Source of the DNA: Microbulbifer thermotolerans
Lineage (GTDB): Bacteria; Pseudomonadota; Gammaproteobacteria; Pseudomonadales; Cellvibrionaceae
Reading direction: 5' to 3'
Length of the DNA: 64,000 nt
NCBI RefSeq assembly: GCF_900112305.1
Contig: NZ_FOKT01000002.1
Span: 372,001 to 436,000 of the forward strand
Positions 1 through 8,558 of this stretch are shown here, one piece after another. The notes under the pieces were generated by a model. That model saw only the letters and a program-made list of their open reading frames with translations, made no database searches and was not told the origin of the DNA. Both the position numbers and the translations under genes were made by a program. The stretch's first letter is position 1. Every line of letters begins with the position of its first letter.

Positions 1-82
1 CCAACCCCACCACTAGAGCCACCAGTTCCAGCAGCAGAATCAATCTGAAAATATCGCGGGGGTAAATTCCGGTGCCGCTCAT
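1..82 (-). CDS. partial small membrane protein (C-terminus beyond the window)
   Basis: An ATG at 82 opens a frame that runs off the left edge without a stop: it reads M-S-G-T-G-I-Y-P-R-D-I-F-R-L-I-L-L-L-E-L-V-A-L-V-V-G-L. A short polar start followed by a hydrophobic stretch suggests a small inner-membrane protein. It lies 18 bases downstream of the GDYXXLXY gene on the same strand, so it is probably the third gene of that operon. I do not recognise the family from 27 residues. The start is inferred from position and open frame only. Confidence 0.45.
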   Translation of the reverse strand, partial: MSGTGIYPRDIFRLILLLELVALVVGL

Positions 83-100
83 CGCCCCACCAGTAACTGT

Positions 101-628
101 CTATTTCGCGGGATTGGCCGAAACATGCTTAAGCCGCGCCCGACCGCTCTTTGACACCATCACTTCAGCAATCCCCCCTTTGCGCAAATCCGTTTCCAGC
201 CCCAGAGCCTTTTCCTTAGGCGCGAAATAGGCCTCGATGCCATAGCGGACTCTGTAGCTACTGATTGCACCCCGGAACCCGCTACCCGCAATCCTGCCAC
301 GCAGAAATCTGCCCTGCTGTGGTTTTTTCAGACTGACACCGGCAAACCGGTAGATACCACGCCGGTCAGCCGTAAGTGCAACATAAATCACCTCCCCTTC
401 GCGCAGCCTTTTCCCCGCTGGAAAGAGTGCGATATCCAAGTGAGAAATTTCGTACTCCAGGCGCGCGTAGTTACCGCGAAACAGTGAACGCGGGTCCACC
501 GGTATCGCCTCCAGACGGATTGCCTCTCCAGTCCACAGTGGCATTTGCGCACTCAGATACATGCCAATCAAAGTCAGAAACTGAAAGCCAATGGCGGCGG
601 CGAGACCGAGCAGGATTTTCCGCTTCAT
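101..628 (-). CDS. GDYXXLXY-domain membrane-anchored protein
   Basis: The protein is about 175 residues. It opens with a single hydrophobic segment (residues ~5-25, after M-K-R-K), then a domain containing F-R-G-N-Y-A-R-L-E-Y, a variant of the GDYXXLXY signature with Asn in place of Asp. Proteins of this family are commonly encoded directly after DUF2157 membrane proteins, as here, but their biochemical role is not established. The ATG at 628 was chosen because it overlaps the stop of the upstream DUF2157 gene as ATGA, a translational-coupling arrangement; a longer TTG-started frame to 661 would overlap more and lacks support. Likely exposed to the periplasm. Confidence 0.85.
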   Translation of the reverse strand: MKRKILLGLAAAIGFQFLTLIGMYLSAQMPLWTGEAIRLEAIPVDPRSLFRGNYARLEYEISHLDIALFPAGKRLREGEVIYVALTADRRGIYRFAGVSLKKPQQGRFLRGRIAGSGFRGAISSYRVRYGIEAYFAPKEKALGLETDLRKGGIAEVMVSKSGRARLKHVSANPAK

Positions 629-1941
629 AGCAACCTCTCCCTCGATTGCTGATATTTCCAATACTTGGCGGCGCCAAGAAGCAGTGCGGCAAACACAATA
701 AACATCACCGCCCCACCCACATAATCACCGATCAAGTCAAAATAACGCAGCAGCGCGGTGACCAAAATAGACAACACACCGAGGAAGAAATAATGGGAGA
801 TACCGCTGTGGATACCGCGTACAACCAGCCAGATACCTGTCGCGATCAGGCAGAAATTTGCTGCAACCTGATAGTACACCGCGTGAGTCTGGTCTCGGGA
901 CAACAGCACTGCAGAAACGGCAAGTAGAAGAGCCACCAACAGTGCGGCAACCGAAGATGTACGCCCTGCTTTCTCCGCCAGCCACAAAGCCCCGCCGCCC
1001 AGTAATGCGGTTACCCCCCACATAGACGGCAGATGCTTCCAGTCCGCATCCAGCAAGTCTTTCCACGGGCCGGAAAAGCTCAATACCAACAACAGCAACA
1101 GTGCAAAGCGTAAGCTCCAAACAGAAATGATTGCGGCGTAGTCGCGGGCTGCCGAGGATGGCAGGCTGGCAAGCCGCTGAGCCGTGGCGAACAGCAAGAT
1201 AAACAAGGCCACTGCCACTACCAGGTGCTCGGCGTGGAAATCGAATAAGAAAAACTGATCATCTTCCCGCCACAGCACGGCCAGCGAATACTCCAGCCAA
1301 AGACCACTACTGACGAGCACCGCCAACAGCAGCAATACGCTCCGAGGCCCTTTCCACAATACATACACTGAACTGAGCACGAATAGCGGGAACAGGCCCG
1401 GGTAATAACCGAGACTGATCTCTATAAAGAACCAGATCAACGCAAGCGTGTTGGCCTGCAGCGCCAGCCAGGGACTCTTTGTCATCACAGCGAACGGCAG
1501 ACACCCCAGTGCCCACCAAAAGACCCCATCCGGCATATGCTCGCCAAGATGATAGATCTGTGCAATTAGAATAATCGACGCGCCATAGAAGAAGTTACCA
1601 AGCAGAAACAATCCGACTCCGGCGTTATGCTTTCCGCTGAGACAGTGGCGCAACGCGATTACCTGAGTAGATACCGTCAGCAGGATCAAGCCCCACATGC
1701 GCAGCGCCCTCGGGATCTCATCCCAATTGGCACCGAGTAAAGTGATCATTGCCAAGCCGATAAAGAGATATCCCAATCCCACCAACACTCTGTAACCCAG
1801 GGAACGGCTCCCATCTTGATGGAGGTCTACGCCATAGCGATCGCAGATCCGTGCCGCCTGAGCCTCACTGATCAAGCCTTCTTCGACCCACGCTTTGGCC
1901 TCACGCGCCAAGTCGTTTTTCAACAAACGAATCAATCTCAT
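625..1941 (-). CDS. DUF2157 polytopic membrane protein
   Basis: A 438-residue protein with a soluble N-terminal helical domain (residues 1-~55: L-L-K-N-D-L-A-R-E-A-K-A-W-V-E-E-G-L-I, the DUF2157 hallmark) followed by roughly a dozen hydrophobic segments to the C-terminus. It is an inner-membrane protein of unknown function; the family is often paired with GDYXXLXY proteins, and this one is directly followed by one with a 4-base ATGA overlap. The ATG at 1941 is preceded by GGGGAG at good spacing, so I prefer it over an upstream extension of 15 residues. No promoter was identified with confidence upstream. Confidence 0.85.
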   Translation of the reverse strand: MRLIRLLKNDLAREAKAWVEEGLISEAQAARICDRYGVDLHQDGSRSLGYRVLVGLGYLFIGLAMITLLGANWDEIPRALRMWGLILLTVSTQVIALRHCLSGKHNAGVGLFLLGNFFYGASIILIAQIYHLGEHMPDGVFWWALGCLPFAVMTKSPWLALQANTLALIWFFIEISLGYYPGLFPLFVLSSVYVLWKGPRSVLLLLAVLVSSGLWLEYSLAVLWREDDQFFLFDFHAEHLVVAVALFILLFATAQRLASLPSSAARDYAAIISVWSLRFALLLLLVLSFSGPWKDLLDADWKHLPSMWGVTALLGGGALWLAEKAGRTSSVAALLVALLLAVSAVLLSRDQTHAVYYQVAANFCLIATGIWLVVRGIHSGISHYFFLGVLSILVTALLRYFDLIGDYVGGAVMFIVFAALLLGAAKYWKYQQSRERLL

Positions 1942-2186
1942 AGGCTCCCCGGGGTTACTGCTGGCACCGGACCAGATCCGGACCATTGGTCACTACCGGA
2001 GTATCTGCAATGAGAGCAGACACTGCAATCCTGATATCAAGAAGGAATCAACTATGGAGGGATCTCGCTTAATCAACTGAAGCTATCAGAGCCATTTAAA
2101 TAGATTATTTTTATCAACTGCCATTAACCCATAGTATTAATCGCGTCCAAGCAATTTAACGCAAACGAGCGAACAAGGAGCTATCT

Positions 2187-2753
2187 ATGTCCCGCTACAT
2201 TGAATCTGAACTGAAGCCCTTTACTGCCAAAGCCTACCAAGGTGGCGACTTCATCGACGTCAGCGATGCCGACGTAAAAGGAAAGTGGGCAGTGTTCTTC
2301 TTCTATCCCGCCGATTTCACCTTCGTCTGCCCCACCGAGCTGGGCGATCTGGCGGACAACTATGAAGAATTCAAGAAGCTGGGCGTCGAGATCTACTCAG
2401 TATCCACCGACACCCACTTTACCCACAAGGCGTGGCACGACACTTCCGACACCATCGGCAAAATCCAGTTCCCGATGATCGGCGATCCCACCGGCACCAT
2501 CACCCGCAACTTCGGTGTGATGATTGAAGAAGAAGGCATCGCCGACCGCGGCACCTTCGTTATCGATCCGGAAGGCAAGATTCAGATCGTAGAGATCACC
2601 GCCGGTGGAATCGGCCGCGACGCCCAGGAGCTGCTGCGCAAAATCAAAGCCGCTCAGTACATCGCCGCCCACCCGGGAGAAGTATGCCCGGCCAAATGGA
2701 AAGAAGGTGACGAAACTCTGGCGCCGTCTCTGGACCTGGTCGGCAAGATTTAA
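2187..2753 (+). CDS. ahpC: alkyl hydroperoxide reductase subunit C (2-Cys peroxiredoxin)
   Basis: AhpC is the cytoplasmic typical 2-Cys peroxiredoxin that reduces H2O2 and organic hydroperoxides and is recycled by AhpF. The 188-residue protein matches the family length. The peroxidatic Cys48 lies in F-T-F-V-C-P-T-E and the resolving Cys167 in G-E-V-C-P-A-K-W near the C-terminus. The ATG follows AAGGAG at good spacing. The paired reductase ahpF begins 86 bases after the stop, with a hairpin-plus-T-tract terminator in between, so ahpC is probably made in excess of ahpF. The upstream region is AT-rich; OxyR control is usual for the family, but I could not align a convincing OxyR site. Confidence 0.97.
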   Translation: MSRYIESELKPFTAKAYQGGDFIDVSDADVKGKWAVFFFYPADFTFVCPTELGDLADNYEEFKKLGVEIYSVSTDTHFTHKAWHDTSDTIGKIQFPMIGDPTGTITRNFGVMIEEEGIADRGTFVIDPEGKIQIVEITAGGIGRDAQELLRKIKAAQYIAAHPGEVCPAKWKEGDETLAPSLDLVGKI

Positions 2754-2784
2754 CCCCCCCTCAACCGGGACTGCCATCCCATTT

Positions 2785-2809
2785 GCCCACCTCCGGGTGG
2801 GCCTTTTTT
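2785..2809 (+). terminator. intrinsic terminator/attenuator between ahpC and ahpF
   Basis: GCCCACC pairs with GGTGGGC (2785-2790 plus C2791 against 2796-2802) around a TCCG tetraloop, followed by six T (2804-2809). It lies after the ahpC stop and 30 bases before the ahpF start. It should end most ahpC transcripts and let a fraction read into ahpF. Confidence 0.8.
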
Positions 2810-2839
2810 GACCGAACCCACAATGAACAGGACACACCG

Positions 2840-4426
2840 ATGTTGGACGCCAATCTGAAACAGCAACTGGACACCTACCTGCGCAATATCATCGAGCCAA
2901 TCGAACTGCGTGTGTCCGGTGACAACACACCTAAATCCAAAGAGCTCGAGACCCTGGCCGATGAAATCGCCAGTCTCTCTGACAAAATAGAAACCCGGCA
3001 AGGCAACGGCAAACGCACACCGAGCATGGCTATCGCCCGTAAAGGCGAAGAAGCCCGTGTAAGCTTCGCTGGTATTCCCCTGGGACACGAATTCACCTCT
3101 CTGGTGCTCGCCCTGCTGCAAACGGGCGGCCACCCAGCCAAGGCCGACCCGGAATTGCTGGAGCAAATCCGCAATTTGGAGGGCGAATACCACTTCGAAA
3201 CCTATATTTCATTGTCGTGCCAAAACTGCCCGGACGTGGTGCAGGCCCTCAACCTGATGGCGACACTGAACCCGAATATCACCCATGAAATGATCGACGG
3301 TGCACTCTTCCAGGAGGAAGTTGAACAGCACAATATTATGGCCGTACCCTCCGTTTACCTGAATGGCGAACACTTCGCCCAGGGTCGTATGACTCTGCAG
3401 GAAATTGTCGCTAAGCTCGATACCAATGCGGCCAAACGCGAAGCCGAAACACTGAATGAAAAAGCGCCTTACGACTTATTAGTTGTAGGTGGTGGCCCGG
3501 CGGGAGCCGCAGCGGCTATCTACGCGGCACGCAAAGGCATCCGCACCGGACTGGTCGCGGAACGCTTCGGCGGACAGGTCATGGATACCGTAGGTATTGA
3601 AAACTTTATCTCTGTTCCCTACACCGAAGGCCCCAAACTCGCCGCCAGTCTGGAGCAGCATGTCAAAGAATACGGCGTGGATATTATTACCGGTCAACGT
3701 GCAGCGAATTTGAGCCGCAATCAACTACTTGACCTTGAACTACAGAGCGGTGCCACCCTGCAAAGCCGTGCGATAGTGCTCGCCACTGGCGCCCGCTGGA
3801 GACAACTGGGCGTTCCCGGTGAAGAGGAATACAAAACCCGTGGCGTCGCTTACTGCCCTCACTGCGATGGCCCCTTCTTCAAAGGTAAACACGTGGCGGT
3901 GATCGGCGGCGGCAACTCCGGCATAGAAGCGGCAATTGATCTCGCCGGTATTGTCAAACATGTTACCGTGCTGGAATTCGCCGACACCTTACGCGCCGAC
4001 GAAGTACTGGTACGCAAGGCCGAATCCATGGATAACATCGACATCATCACCAATGCACAAACCACCGAAATACTCGGTGACGGCAGCAAGGTGAACGGCC
4101 TCCGCTACACCGATCGGGTCAGTGGTGAAAGCAAGCAGCTGGAACTGGCTGGTGTCTTCGTGCAAATCGGCCTGGTCCCCAACACGGAATGGCTGCAGGA
4201 TTCGGAGGTGGAACGCAACCGTCTGGGGGAAATCGTGATCAACGAACGCGGTGCCACCAGCCTGCCCGGTGTCTACGCCGCAGGCGACGCAACCACAGTG
4301 CCCTACAAACAGATTATTATCTCCATGGGCGCTGGCGCTACCGCCGCCCTGGGCGCCTTTGATTATCTGATCCGTACTTCCGCGGAAACGGAAACAAATG
4401 AGGTACCGGCAGCGGCTTACGGCTAA
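2840..4426 (+). CDS. ahpF: alkyl hydroperoxide reductase subunit F
   Basis: AhpF is the NADH- and FAD-dependent disulfide reductase that passes electrons to AhpC. In this 528-residue protein the N-terminal tandem-thioredoxin domain carries the redox pair Cys127/Cys130 (S-C-Q-N-C-P). The FAD-binding glycine motif G-G-G-P-A-G lies near 217-222, the second CxxC is Cys339/Cys342 (Y-C-P-H-C-D-G), and the NADH-binding G-G-G-N-S-G follows near 356. The length agrees with the ~520-residue family. The ATG at 2840 was chosen because the protein then starts M-L-D-A-N-L-K, as in other AhpF; an upstream in-frame start would run through the terminator hairpin. A second terminator follows the stop. Confidence 0.97.
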   Translation: MLDANLKQQLDTYLRNIIEPIELRVSGDNTPKSKELETLADEIASLSDKIETRQGNGKRTPSMAIARKGEEARVSFAGIPLGHEFTSLVLALLQTGGHPAKADPELLEQIRNLEGEYHFETYISLSCQNCPDVVQALNLMATLNPNITHEMIDGALFQEEVEQHNIMAVPSVYLNGEHFAQGRMTLQEIVAKLDTNAAKREAETLNEKAPYDLLVVGGGPAGAAAAIYAARKGIRTGLVAERFGGQVMDTVGIENFISVPYTEGPKLAASLEQHVKEYGVDIITGQRAANLSRNQLLDLELQSGATLQSRAIVLATGARWRQLGVPGEEEYKTRGVAYCPHCDGPFFKGKHVAVIGGGNSGIEAAIDLAGIVKHVTVLEFADTLRADEVLVRKAESMDNIDIITNAQTTEILGDGSKVNGLRYTDRVSGESKQLELAGVFVQIGLVPNTEWLQDSEVERNRLGEIVINERGATSLPGVYAAGDATTVPYKQIIISMGAGATAALGAFDYLIRTSAETETNEVPAAAYG

Positions 4427-4448
4427 TAGTCTGAAAAGGGGAAAAATA

Positions 4449-4477
4449 GCGGCCGAGCATATTTCGGTCGCTTTTTT
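4449..4477 (+). terminator. intrinsic terminator after ahpF
   Basis: GCGGCCGA (4449-4456) pairs with TCGGTCGC (4464-4471, one G-T pair) and is followed by six T (4472-4477), 22 bases past the ahpF stop. Confidence 0.85.
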
Positions 4478-4806
4478 ATACAGTCCCAAATCGGCTGAAA
4501 AATGCGAGGTAAAGCTCCCCCTGTCGATGCCCAAGATACCCTCCCTGTACTGACCTGCATGTCTCTCTGAACGATTTACTACACGTTTGTATGTATTGTC
4601 CTAATGTCTGACTACTGACCCGAGCCATCTGCTCATAGACAATTTAAACGTCAAAAAAGTAGTCGCACTTCTCATTTTTAAGGTGCTGTTCCAATCGCCC
4701 CCCACAAATGTACGACAATATCCGCTGTAACGCCCCTTCCGTACGCACCCGGGTTCTCTTAATACCACTCTCTCAAAATGAATCATGAGGCCCATGGTCA
4801 ACGCAC
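4478..4806. other. intergenic stretch, no gene recognised
   Basis: About 330 bases between the ahpF terminator and the insertion-sequence remnant. A 77-codon open frame on the minus strand has no recognisable family, no convincing ribosome-binding site and odd composition, so I do not call it. It may be decayed DNA that came with or preceded the insertion. Confidence 0.5.
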
Positions 4807-4910
4807 CTAAGGAAGGTCTGAATAACCCCTCCATTTCATAGTGTTCATGAAATTTTTTACGTTGAAGCTAAATTTTTTTAGATTCCTTCCCAAAACTGAT
4901 CATTTTATTG

Positions 4911-4940
4911 CCTGAAATCCGCTTTCAAGCGGATTTCAGG
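4911..4940. repeat. 14-bp perfect inverted repeat downstream of the transposase pseudogene
   Basis: CCTGAAATCCGCTT (4911-4924) and AAGCGGATTTCAGG (4927-4940) are perfect reverse complements separated by TC. The hairpin begins 10 bases beyond the transposase stop (minus strand). No T-tract follows in either direction, so it may be a structural part of the element rather than a simple terminator. Confidence 0.75.
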
Positions 4941-4950
4941 CACACTGGCC

Positions 4951-5893
4951 CTAGGCCAGCAGATATTTTTGACAGCGAAGTAAGTTCGCCAACCCCGATA
5001 ACACATAAAGGCGATTGGTGTTTTTCGCCAAACCGAGATAGCGAATCTTGCTGTAACCAAACATGCGTTTGATATAAAAGAAAGCATGCTCTACTTTGTC
5101 CCGAACACTGGCCTTTATCTTCTCTGCTTTTTTGTATGTGAACAACCAAGCTTTTTACGTGAGCCTGGGCGCATACCAATAAACCATTCCAGGTTCCGTT
5201 TTTTAAGCTCTTTAGCTTCTTTGCGCCACCATAGCCTGCGTCGGCCCAAACTCGTTGTTCATCGCCGTGCAATAACTTGTGTGCCACATTCAGGTCGTGT
5301 TCGTTCTCTGGTGTTGTTTCTACACTGTGTATCAGCCCCAGAGACTCATCTACGCCAATGTGCATTTTCATGCCGAAATGCCACTCCTTGCCTTTCCTAG
5401 TCTGATGCATTTCTGGATCTAGAGCACCTTTCTTATTCTTGGTTGAGCTGGGAGAAGAAATGATAGTGGCATCTACAATACTGCCTTCGCGTAGTATCAA
5501 GCCGTGCTGATCAAGATGTTTGTTGATTTTTTGGAACAGCTTCTTGCCCAGATTGTGTTTCTCCAACAAGTGCCGAAAATTTAGGATTGTTGTTTCATCC
5601 GGGATTTTGTCCAAGCGGACACCGGCGAATCGGCGCATGGACTCGATTTCGTACAGGGCATCCTCCATTGCCAGATCGCTCAGGTTATAAACCAGCTGCA
5701 TAATGTGAATACGCAACATCATAGACAGTGGATAGGGAGGGCGACCTATTCCCCCACGGGCATAGTGCTTGGCTATAGGTGTCTCCAACTGTTTCCAAGG
5801 CAATAGCTTATCCAGATGTTCGAGAAAGAGTTCCCGTCGTGTCTTCCGCTTTTTGGTTGTGTATTCTGCTTCGGCAAAAGTCAGTTGGCTCAT
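4951..5893 (-). pseudogene. IS5-type DDE transposase, two frameshifts
   Basis: The N-terminal two thirds read cleanly from the ATG at 5893: R-P-P-Y-P-L-S-M-M-L-R-I-H near 50-62, then D-A-T-I-I (first DDE aspartate) and W-A-D-A-G-Y-G-G-A (second aspartate region). Near 5205-5215 the frame breaks; the expected continuation I-G-M-R-P-G-S-R-K-K-L sits in a second frame. Near 5150-5160 it breaks again; the expected C-terminus A-S-V-R-D-K-V-E-H-A-F-F-Y-I-K-R-M-F-G-Y (the glutamate region) is in the third frame, ending at 4951. Three consecutive segments of one IS5-type transposase thus occupy three frames, so no active enzyme can be made. Confidence 0.88.
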
Positions 5894-5905
5894 AGATTTA
5901 CCTAA

Positions 5906-6119
5906 GGAGCCTCTGATTAATTCATTTCCTGGTGGCAGAGGTTCTTCGGGGGCGGATGTGAAGCTCAGGTGATAGGACGGACATTTCGAAACCGTCGGAT
6001 ACAGGGATGTATCCGACGGAGCTACAGGGAAGTACTCGCGCGTTTTCGAAATATCCGTCCTATTGCCTGAGCGTCCCGGAACCTACTTATTGTGTTCACG
6101 CGAATTAATCAGAGGTTCC
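5906..6119. mobile_element. MITE-like palindromic repeat, copy 1
   Basis: This 214-bp non-coding element has ends GGAGCCTCTGATTAATT (5906-5922) and its reverse-complement match AATTAATCAGAGGTTCC (6103-6119). Inside are nested inverted repeats: AGGTTC (5939-5944) with GAACCT (6079-6084); a ~29-base arm at 5964-5992 with 6042-6071, which share GGACGGA/TCCGTCC and TTTCGAAA cores; and a perfect 12-bp stem CCGTCGGATACA (5992-6003) with its complement (6008-6019) around GGGA. It would fold into one long hairpin. It is closely similar along its whole length to 29861-30073. Flanks are CTAA and TTAG. No open frame is conserved between copies. Confidence 0.9.
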
Positions 6120-6276
6120 TTAGAATAATAAGGAGCTAATGCAGCATTTAACGAGCAATAAGTAATCTCTGGATAATTCGCTTCCTGACGTTAAGCCATT
6201 TTGAATTCAAAGAAGAATCTCACCCCGCTACAAATTCATTGCACACTCATCAAGGCTTGCCTTTCGAGCTCATGGG

Positions 6277-7995
6277 CTAAACCAAATTGGCCCGGACCTG
6301 AGAAAATGCCTGAAACTGTGTCAGAAAAACTTTTCCGGACAGATGTTTCAGGAATCCGCTTTTCTGTAGACTGTCCATCACGGGGCCTTTTACCTCGGAC
6401 AAATGCAGTTGCATCCCCTGCTCTGCCAGCCGTTCATTAACCGCTTCCAACACTTCCAGTGCACTCCAGTCTATCTCGTTGATAGCACTGCACATCAATA
6501 TCACATGCTTCACTTGCGTATTGGCCGCCAAGTCTGCGTAGATACGGTCTTCCAGGTAACTTGCGTTGGAAAACATCAGACTTTCGTCAACGCGAATGGT
6601 CAGTATCTCCGGCACAGTCAGTACCTTGTGCCGTTTAATATTGCGAAAGTGCTCAGTGCCTTCCACCAGCCCAACCTCGGCAATATGGGGGCGGGAAGTG
6701 CGGTAAAGGAAGAGGAGTATGGAAGCTGCCACACCACAGGATACACCGACTTCAACACCAAACAGCAACGTTATTGCTATGGTAACCAATACCGCAAAAA
6801 AATCGCTGCGAGAAAAGTGCCAAGTCTTTTTCAGGATCGTAAAATCCACCAGCGACACTACCGCAACGATAATAGTGGCCGCAAGGGTGGCCTTGGGAAG
6901 ATAGTAGAGAAAAGGCGTCAGAAATACTGATGCCAAGGCAATGCCAAAAGCGGTAAAGACACTTGCCATTTGCGTCTCCGCCCCCGCATCAAAGTTAACC
7001 ACGGAGCGGGAAAAGCCTCCGGTGACAGGGAAAGCTCCGGAAATACCGGAGCCGACGTTTGCCGCCCCGAGAGCGATCAGTTCCCGGTTTACATCGATCT
7101 TCTGCCGGCGCTTGGCGGCGAGTGTCTTCCCAACCGACACAGATTCCACATAGCCAATAATGGAGATCATTATCGCCGGTGTTATCAGTGCCTCAAACAG
7201 TTCTCGGGAAAATACGGGAATCTGTAACCCTGGCAGACCGGGAGGAATCTCTCCTACCAGGGCCACCTGCTTGCCTTCAAAATCAAACAGCGCAGCAACG
7301 GCTATACTGGCCAACACCCCCACCACCGGTGCGGCTTTAGCCAGTAGGTCGGCGGTATGTGCACGCAACGATAACCCTTTGAGAAACCGGACCGCCCCAG
7401 CCCGCGACCAAAGTAGGAACAGTATGACCGCACCACCAGTAGCCAGTGTATAAGGATTGATGCTGTCCAGTTTTTCCGCTATCGAAAGTAGCAACTGGGG
7501 GAGATTGTCACCGCGCCCCCCAACACCGAGGATGGTTCCCAATTGACTTAGCGCAATCAAAATGCCAGAGGCAGTGATAAACCCGGAAATCACTGGATGG
7601 GAGAGGAAGTTGGCAAGAAACCCTAGTCTCAGCAACCCGAGAAGAACAAGAAACAGACCTGATAAAGACGCCAATAGCGCGGCGGCAAGCAAATACTCAG
7701 TAGTCCCCTGCAGCGCCACTTCACTGAGCGCCGAAGCGCTCATCAATGATGCCACCGCAACCGGTCCCACCGATAAAGTCCGGCTGGTACCAAACACCGC
7801 GTAGGCCAGCAGCGGCACTATGCTCGCGTAGAGCCCGACCTGTGCCGGTACCCCCGCCAGCAGCGCATAAGCCAGCGACTGGGGAATCAACATAATGGTC
7901 ACGACAATCGCGGCCATCAAATCGCGGCTGAATGTGCGAGCGTTGTAGTTTGCCAGCCAGTCCAGGGCAGGCAGACAGGTCGACAATGCACGCAT
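6277..7995 (-). CDS. SulP-family anion transporter with STAS domain (first copy)
   Basis: A 572-residue inner-membrane protein. The N-terminal ~430 residues hold the SulP transport domain: D-L-M-A-A-I-V-V-T-I-M-L-I-P-Q-S-L-A-Y-A-L-L-A-G and G-L-Y-A-S-I-V-P-L near the start, then multiple hydrophobic segments. The C-terminal ~110 residues form a cytoplasmic STAS domain (I-L-T-I-R-V-D-E-S-L-M-F-S-N onward). SulP proteins move sulfate, bicarbonate or other anions; substrate cannot be read from sequence. It starts at ATG 7995 behind AAGGAAAA. Its stop-side neighbour is the IS remnant, and upstream lie DUF442 and persulfide dioxygenase genes on the same strand. That context favours a sulfur oxyanion produced by sulfide oxidation. 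A second SulP is at 10856. Confidence 0.92.
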   Translation of the reverse strand: MRALSTCLPALDWLANYNARTFSRDLMAAIVVTIMLIPQSLAYALLAGVPAQVGLYASIVPLLAYAVFGTSRTLSVGPVAVASLMSASALSEVALQGTTEYLLAAALLASLSGLFLVLLGLLRLGFLANFLSHPVISGFITASGILIALSQLGTILGVGGRGDNLPQLLLSIAEKLDSINPYTLATGGAVILFLLWSRAGAVRFLKGLSLRAHTADLLAKAAPVVGVLASIAVAALFDFEGKQVALVGEIPPGLPGLQIPVFSRELFEALITPAIMISIIGYVESVSVGKTLAAKRRQKIDVNRELIALGAANVGSGISGAFPVTGGFSRSVVNFDAGAETQMASVFTAFGIALASVFLTPFLYYLPKATLAATIIVAVVSLVDFTILKKTWHFSRSDFFAVLVTIAITLLFGVEVGVSCGVAASILLFLYRTSRPHIAEVGLVEGTEHFRNIKRHKVLTVPEILTIRVDESLMFSNASYLEDRIYADLAANTQVKHVILMCSAINEIDWSALEVLEAVNERLAEQGMQLHLSEVKGPVMDSLQKSGFLKHLSGKVFLTQFQAFSQVRANLV

Positions 7996-8025
7996 GGCGT
8001 TTTCCTTTATTAGTGGATATCTGGT

Positions 8026-8448
8026 TTATTCAGTATCAAAAGCAACCAGCACATCACGGATTTCGAATCCCGCCGCGCGGGCGCTTGCAAGCAGAGACTT
8101 ATCCTCCGCCCCCTTGAGCCGGCAGGCAACTGCCCAAAGGTTGCAGGAGCGGTTTCCGGTACGGCAAAAGGCATGAATCCTCTTGCCGGACGCCAGCAAT
8201 TCAGAGAATTCTCGACAGTGCTGTAACGTCATCTGCCCGCGAGCAAAAGGAATGGCAATAAATTCCATGCCGTTCTCGCGAGCGGCTTTTTCCAACTCTG
8301 CAAATGTCGGCTGATCCTCACTCTCATTTTCCTGCCGATTGCACACAACCAGCTCTACACCTGCCAGCGCTAAACGGGCTACAGCATCACAGTCCAACTG
8401 CTCGGAAACACTGACCTGCTCATCCAAATATTTGATCTCTGTCGTCAC
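8026..8448 (-). CDS. DUF442 (TIGR01244-type) phosphatase-like protein
   Basis: A 140-residue protein whose core I-H-A-F-C-R-T-G-N-R-S (Cys95, Arg100) is the anion-binding loop of the TIGR01244/DUF442 family, related to cysteine phosphatases. In other bacteria this domain is fused to the N-terminus of an MBL-fold persulfide dioxygenase (the Blh type); here it is a separate gene lying downstream of the MBL gene on the same strand. Its reaction is not established; rhodanese- or phosphatase-like chemistry on sulfur compounds is an inference from that association. The start appears to be GTG at 8448, behind GGAGA. It lies about 110 bases downstream of the dioxygenase stop and 30 bases before the SulP start. 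Confidence 0.85.
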   Translation of the reverse strand: MTTEIKYLDEQVSVSEQLDCDAVARLALAGVELVVCNRQENESEDQPTFAELEKAARENGMEFIAIPFARGQMTLQHCREFSELLASGKRIHAFCRTGNRSCNLWAVACRLKGAEDKSLLASARAAGFEIRDVLVAFDTE

Positions 8449-8558
8449 TTCAACGCTCTCCGTAGTGGCTCAATTTGTGGGTGGGAAAAGGGGAACGGGC
8501 CTGTATGAGTACGCTAAAAGCCATTTCACCTGCCCACCCAATGTTCACCAAGTGCTCG

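Larger units (their letters stand above)
4811..6119 (-). mobile_element. degenerate IS5-type insertion sequence with attached palindromic repeat
   Basis: The element contains a frameshifted IS5-type transposase pseudogene on the minus strand. The left end, GGAAGGTCTGAATAA (4811-4825), is flanked by CTAA (4807-4810). Reading inward from the right on the minus strand, 6119 begins GGAACCTCTGATTAATT, flanked by TTAG (6120-6123); the two ends agree at 12 of the first 15 positions. The total of 1309 bp suits an IS5-family element. However, the right 214 bp (5906-6119) is itself a complete copy of a repeat found elsewhere in the window, so the IS either ends in, or was joined to, that repeat. The flanks are both YTAR-like but not identical, so the copy is rearranged or decayed. 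Confidence 0.7.

Noticed and set aside
2040-2186. Possible OxyR site upstream of ahpC
   Set aside because: The region is AT-rich and contains ATAG motifs, but I could not align the full four-part OxyR consensus at the right spacing.
4601-4834. A 77-codon minus-strand open frame between ahpF and the IS
   Set aside because: No family, no ribosome-binding site, unusual composition, and it runs into the IS left end; most likely chance.
5906-6119. The palindromic element as an integron attC site or CRISPR-like unit
   Set aside because: There is no integrase, no gene cassette next to it, no regular spacing of copies, and the ends with CTAG duplication fit IS5-type transposition better.
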